A DNA stretch of 64,000 nucleotides from Hypoxylon rubiginosum. Lineage: Eukaryota; Ascomycota; Sordariomycetes; Xylariales; Hypoxylaceae. Position 1 is the stretch's first letter, and every line of letters begins with the position of its first letter. The stretch covers positions 310,001 to 374,000 of the forward strand of contig CADCXA010000049.1 of NCBI GenBank assembly GCA_902806565.1. The letters run 5' to 3'. The notes under the pieces were generated by a model. That model did no database searches. It was not told the DNA's origin and saw only the letters and a program-made list of their open reading frames with translations. This document shows, in pieces, positions 58,301 to 64,000 of the stretch. Made by a program: the position numbers and the translations under genes.

Positions 58301-61300
58301 TTTAATAATAACGTTATTATAAACGCTTATTTTATTTTTAAATATAGAAATAATAAATTCTATATATTTTAAAAATCTATATTTAAATATAAAAAAAAAA
58401 TTAAGGTATTTATACTTTAAAATTAACTTATTTAAATTAATAATAATTTATAAATTAAAATATTAAAATTATTATATTAAATACTTAAAAATATTTATTA
58501 GAATTTATAATAAATTTAATAGTAAAAGTTATTAATTAAATAAAAATAAGGTTTATAATATAAATTATAATAAAAAAAAAAATAAAAATTATAATATTAA
58601 TTATTATAAAAATTATTATAAAATATTTAATAAAAATTATTCTAAAAATTATATTTTTAGTTATTATAAATAAAATAATAAGATTATTATTCTTTAATAT
58701 TAAAAAAGTATTAACTTAAATTATTTAAAACCATTAAATCACTTTTTTTTAAAAAAATAAATTTCTTTAAGTAAATCCTTATTTTATTATTATTTAACTT
58801 AATAATATAATATATTATTTTAATAAACTAAATAAAAATATTTTTAGTTATTAATATAAAAAAATTAAAAGAAATTATTAATAATTTTTTAAAATAAATA
58901 AAAAATACTTATTTTATATAACTATATAAATAAAAATATTTAAATAAATAAAATAAAAAATATTTTTTATAAACTAAAATATATAATATCTTTTAATAGT
59001 TATTATTAGTAAAAAACATATTATTTTAAAGGTTAATATAAAAATATATTTATTTAAAAAACCTATATAAAATTAAAATATATATAATTTTATATATATT
59101 AAAAATTAAATATTAATATTATAAAAATTAATATAATTTATAAAACACGTTATTATATTATTTTATTATATTAGTTTTAAGTTAATATAACGTTTAAAAA
59201 TAAAACTATTAACTATTTATAAATATAACCTGTTATTTTATATAATATAAATATAATTAATATTTTTTTTCGGTTTTTAACACGGTTTAAAAAGATTAAT
59301 ATAACTTATTTAATACGTATATATATATATATTTAATAATATAAATAACCTGGTTTAAATAAATAAATAATAATAAAATTATTATAAGTTATTTATATAT
59401 ATAAATAACGTTAAATTATACGTTTAACAATTAAAATAACATATAATAATTTAATATAAAATATATTTTAAAATATATAATTTGTTTTTTTTTTAAAAAA
59501 AAATAATAAATTTTTTATTAATATATAAATTAGTTATTTATAATTAAATATTAATATAATTAATTAAATAATATATAATTTATAAAAAAATATAAAATAT
59601 AATTTATATTATTTATATATATATATTTTTTTTTTATTTAAAATATAATATTATAATTAACTTATTAAACCTTTTTTTTTATTATAAGCTGTAAAAAAGT
59701 AAACGCTGGGGTAGTTAATTTAAATTTTTTTTTATTATTAATTAATAAAATAATTATATATTAAAATCTAAATAATAAAAATTATATTAATATAACTAAA
59801 AATTTTTTTAATGTTATATATTTAAATTTATAGTTGTTTATATATTAAAAGTTAATATTATAAGTAATATATAAGTAATTACAACTTATAATAAAAATAT
59901 ATAATTAAATTTATAATATTAAAATAAAATATTAATATATTAAGTAATATATATATTAATTATTATTATAATAATAATAATTCCTAGTGTGATTTTATAA
60001 ATTAATATTATTATAATAAAATATTAATTAGATTTTACTTATTAATATATAATAATATTTATTTCGATATTAATTTTAACTTTAATTTTAATTTTAATTA
60101 TAACTTTAGTTTTAATTTTAAGGTTAATTTTAATATTAATTATAATATATATAAAAAAACCAGCTGGTTTTATTTTTTAAATAAAACTTAAAATAAAAAA
60201 TTATATAAAAATATATAAATATATATTAATTATATAACACGTTATTATTTATATTAATTTAAAAAAAAAGTTAATAGTTTTATATATTTTAAAAAAAACT
60301 AAGGAAAATAATTTAACTTATTTAATATTTATAGTAAAAGCTTAAAATAAAAACATATTTAACTATAAATAAAATATATTAATAATAAAAGTTATAAATT
60401 ATATATATTTTTAAATAAAATAAAATAAAAACTTATTAAATATAAAAAAACCAATATTTTTCTATTTAAATATATAATTACTATATTTTAATTTCACTTC
60501 TTTTTATAAAATTACTTACTTAAAACACCATAAAAAAATATATAATATTTATTTTAAATTTATTTTTTAAAGTTTTACTTTTAAATAAATTTTAATTATA
60601 AAAAAGATTTATATTATAACTTTTATATTAATTACGTTTTTATAACTTATTTAACTAATTATAAATAACATATATTATATTAATTTTAAAAGTAATATAA
60701 TTAATATTTATATTAATAAAAAACTTTAATTTATATAAAACTAATTATTTTAATTATAAATTCATTTAAATAATATTTAAATAAATATTTATAAATAAAA
60801 ATACTAATTTTATATATTATATATTTTAATATTAATGCTTATTTATATATTATATAAATAATATAAAAGTTTAATTATTTAGTTTTTACCTTTTATTATA
60901 ATTATTTTTTTATTAATAACTAATTATTTTAATTTTTTATTTTAAGTTCCCTTTTTTTTTATATTTAAATATAGTTATATTTTTAGTTACTTATATTTTT
61001 CTAGGTTATTAATAATTTTTATATAAGTTTTATTATTTAATTATATTATTAATTTTTTATACTACTTTATTTTTATTAAATTTTATAATATATATTAATT
61101 AATTTTAACTTTTATAAGTTATTTTAAAGTATTTTAATAATATTTTAATATTTTTTAAATATATTTTTTATTAATAACATAAAAACCAGCTAGTGTTTTT
61201 TTTATTATTTTATATATTATTTTTAAAAACAAGTTATTATATATGGTTTTTTAAAAGTTTAAAAATTTTTATAATAAACTTTTTACCATGTTTTTAATTA

Positions 61301-61529
61301 TTAATAAAATATATAATTTATTTTATTTAAAACTATATCTTTAATTTAAAGTATAATTATTAATAAGTTTTATAATATATTTAAACTTTAATATTTAAAA
61401 AAGTATAAGTATATATTTTATTTTTATTATAACTATAAAAATAACTTTTTTTATTTATTATAAAGTTTTTTTAAACTATAACTTTTTTAAAATAAATAAA
61501 GTTTTTATTTTATAATTAATTATATAGTT

Positions 61530-61770
61530 TAATAAATAAAATTAATTTTATTTTTATAAAAATATAAAAAATAATTAATTTAATTTTTATTAAAAGATTA
61601 TAAAATCTATTAAATAAAATTAGTTTAAAAAAAATTAATTTACTTTTTATTAATAGATTATATAGTTTATTAAATAAAATTAACCTTTTTTTTATAGAAA
61701 TATTTAAGAAAATCGATTCGATTTTTATTAAAAAATTATACAGCTTAGTAAATAAAATTAACCCACTTTT
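61530..61770. repeat. degenerate tandem repeats in the AT block
   Basis: Four related copies of the word TATAGTTTATTAAATAAAATTAA recur with spacing of about 60-80 bases; two copies (rows starting 61561 and 61621) align with an exact 60-base period. The last copy keeps more C and G (ACAGCTTAGTAAATAAAATT). Differences are largely transitions. Confidence 0.55.
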
Positions 61771-64000
61771 TATAAAAAGATTTTAATTTAATAAGTTAGT
61801 TAAAATATTTTAATTTTTAAAGTTAAAAAAGCTATTTAAAATATAAATAACTTATTATATAAAATAAAAATTTTATATTAAATATTAATTAATATTAATA
61901 AATATAAATTATATTATAATAATTAATATTAATTTAATTAACTAAGTTAATAACTTTATTTTTAAATATATTTAATTATAATATTTTTTTATAAGTAACC
62001 TTTTAAATTAATTTTATATTAATAGGTTTTTCATTTAAATAACTATTTTTACTTTTTATATAAATAAATAAAAAAAAACTGGATTAAAATATAAACTTTA
62101 TATATTTATTAATTAATTTAAAAAATAATATATAGTTTAATTTATTATTTAATAATATAATTAATAATTTAATTATTAAAAAAATAACTTTTTATTAATA
62201 ATATATAAAATTAACAATTAAAAAAAACTTTTATATTAATAAGTTAAAAAAAAACAATATTTATTTTATCGATAAATGTTTTAATATTAATATTAAAAAA
62301 GTTTTAATTATAGTTTTTATTATTATTAATATTATTAAAAAATAAATAAACTACTTATTTTTTAAAAAAAAAAAACTTATTAAAATTAAAGCTATTAAAT
62401 TTAAAGATATAAAAAATATATATTATTAGGTTTTACTTTTAAAACATTTTAAGTTTATCGATAAAAAAAAGTTTTATAATAATATAAAATAATTAAACTT
62501 AAAAAATAATAAAATAATAAAATTATAAAAAGATAATAACAAAAAGTTTAAAAAGTTTAATAATAAAAAAATCAAAAAGTTTTTTATTTATAATAATATA
62601 AAACTAGAAATAAAATTAAAACTATATAAAAAAAAAAAAATAAATATAAAAAAAGTAGTTTAAAAGTCTTTTATAAAGTTTACATTTAAAAAAAAAATCT
62701 TTTAATTAATAATAAGCTATATTTAAAATATAATTATAAAGTTTAATAATATTTTTATTTTTAATAACATTGTTTTTAAATCGAAGTTATTAAGGTAAAT
62801 TAAAACCAAAAAAATTCTTATTTTAATATTTAATACTTTTTATAGTATCTTTTAAAGTATATTTTTTAATGTTATTAACCGTAAGAAATATTAAAAAAAA
62901 AAAGCTAATAATTAAATTATATATTTTATTATAATTTTAAAATATAAAAATGGTAATAATAAACCTGCTTACTTTTTTTAAATAATAAAAAACTAATTTA
63001 TTATATTTTTAATAATATATTTAAATTTAATAAGGAAATTAAATAATTAATTTAATATGTTTTTAAGTTTTAAGGTTAAATTTAATATTATTATATTTAA
63101 TTTTATTATAAATAATATAAATATATAACTTTTTATATTATAATAAAAAAAAAATAATAAGATTTTAAGTTTTTATATTTATTATATTAAAATGTTTTAT
63201 TTAATAAATTTAAAATAATATTTAAAACTACGTATATATATTTTAAATATCTTTTAATAAATTAAATAAAAAAAGATTATATTAAAAAAAATCGTTTTTA
63301 TTATTACTTAATTTAATAATATAACTTTTAATCTAGCTTTTTTTAAAAGTTTAATATTATTTTTATAAATATTTAATTATTAAATAATTAACCGTGGATT
63401 TTTATAAAAAACCTTAGTATTAAATACCACCGATTTATTATTTTATAACTAGGTTTTTAAAAATAAAAAATCCAAGGTAATTATAATTTTAACATTTTAA
63501 TTTCCACATTTAAATATATAACCTAGCTTATTATTTTATAAAATTAATAAATTAATAAATTAGATTTTTATTTTAATTTAAACTTTTATAAATATAATAT
63601 CACGGTTATTAATATTTTTAATAGCTAAAAATAAACTAAGTTATTAATTATTTTCTTAGTAACTACTTTTATTTTTTATTAATAAAAATTTAACATTTTA
63701 AATAAAAAAAAAACATAGTATTTTAAAATAAATTAAAATATTTATAAAACTTAAACTATATAATATTAAAATTTCTTTAAAAAAGTAAAATCCTTTTATA
63801 TATTAAATATTATAATAATATTATAAATTTTTATTATTAAATTCTTATAATTATTTTTTTATATAGTTTATAAAAATACCTAAATAAAAAAAGGAAAAAA
63901 CTTTAAATATATATAAAATATTATAAAAAAATATTAAGTTTTTATTTATTATTATTACTATTTAAATATAAAAGGAGATTTTTTAATTAAAAGATAATTA

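Larger units (their letters stand above)
53331..64000. repeat. AT-rich, RIP-like block without genes
   Basis: From about 53.3 kb to the window end nearly all sequence is A/T; several 60-base lines contain few or no G/C. TA dinucleotides dominate and surviving C is mostly in CT or CC rather than CA. This is the usual outcome of RIP, in which duplicated DNA suffers C-to-T changes at CpA on both strands. All six frames are filled with stop codons, and no transposon protein can be recognised. The block is at least 10.7 kb and may continue beyond the window; it could be a nest of old transposons or a pericentromeric or subtelomeric isochore. Confidence 0.85.

Noticed and set aside
53331..64000. 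mitochondrial DNA or a bacterial AT-rich insert as the source of the right end
   Set aside because: No tRNA, rRNA or open reading frames of organelle type are visible; stop codons fill all frames and the dinucleotide pattern fits RIP on nuclear repeats.
1..64000. CRISPR array, operon or prokaryotic defence system
   Set aside because: No regularly spaced direct repeats with unique spacers; genes are intron-containing eukaryotic genes.

Overview
The window is chromosomal DNA of a filamentous ascomycete (Pezizomycotina, most likely a Sordariomycete). The evidence is short spliceosomal introns of about 46-100 bases with GT(A/G)NGT donors and CTAAC/CTGAC branch points, fungus-specific families (Spo22/Zip4, AcuM/Rds2 zinc cluster factor, Hsf1, Snt1, Kcs1), nuclear tRNA genes with eukaryotic structure, and a very AT-rich block at the right end that looks like repeat-induced point mutation (RIP). 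The species cannot be fixed from the sequence. Exon-intron models were built by hand from splice signals and reading frame; every spliced model listed sums to a multiple of three.

Layout. From 0.6 to 31.8 kb all nine protein genes are on the minus strand: spo22 (635-3865), an acuM-type gluconeogenesis regulator (4711-7064), sec6 (11978-14233), a rhodopsin-domain membrane protein (15057-16612), a TauD/TfdA dioxygenase (18882-20172), a beta-lactamase/transesterase-type serine hydrolase (21318-22629), an unknown multi-pass membrane protein (23390-24478), hsf1 (25656-27940) and the spliceosomal cyclophilin cwc27 (30162-31760). A tRNA-Met lies at 11.5 kb. From 32.4 to 43.8 kb genes are on the plus strand: deoxyhypusine synthase (32356-33549), a charged unknown protein (34609-35358) and a very large SANT-domain Snt1/N-CoR-like corepressor (37286-43815). 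Then come tRNA-Glu and intron-containing tRNA-Ser (minus), alg2 (46460-47953, minus) and kcs1 (48924-53119, minus). From about 53.3 kb to the end is an AT desert, roughly 90% or more A+T by eye, with no intact gene.

Most genes are conserved housekeeping or regulatory genes with no operon-like relation: meiotic crossover (spo22), carbon metabolism control (acuM), exocytosis (sec6), heat shock (hsf1), splicing (cwc27), eIF5A hypusination (dys1), Set3-type histone deacetylation (snt1), N-glycan assembly (alg2), inositol pyrophosphates (kcs1). The 15-24.5 kb stretch is the most accessory-looking part: rhodopsin-domain protein, dioxygenase, serine hydrolase and membrane protein in tandem.

The points most worth a second look are: an in-frame TAG inside an otherwise intact spo22 frame; an AcuM zinc cluster assembled from 23-base and 18-base microexons, with a 32-base perfectly alternating purine-pyrimidine tract in the intron between them; a palindromic 123-base element in the AT desert whose inner arms differ mainly by C/T and G/A changes; and the abrupt edge of the AT desert about 200 bases upstream of the kcs1 start codon.
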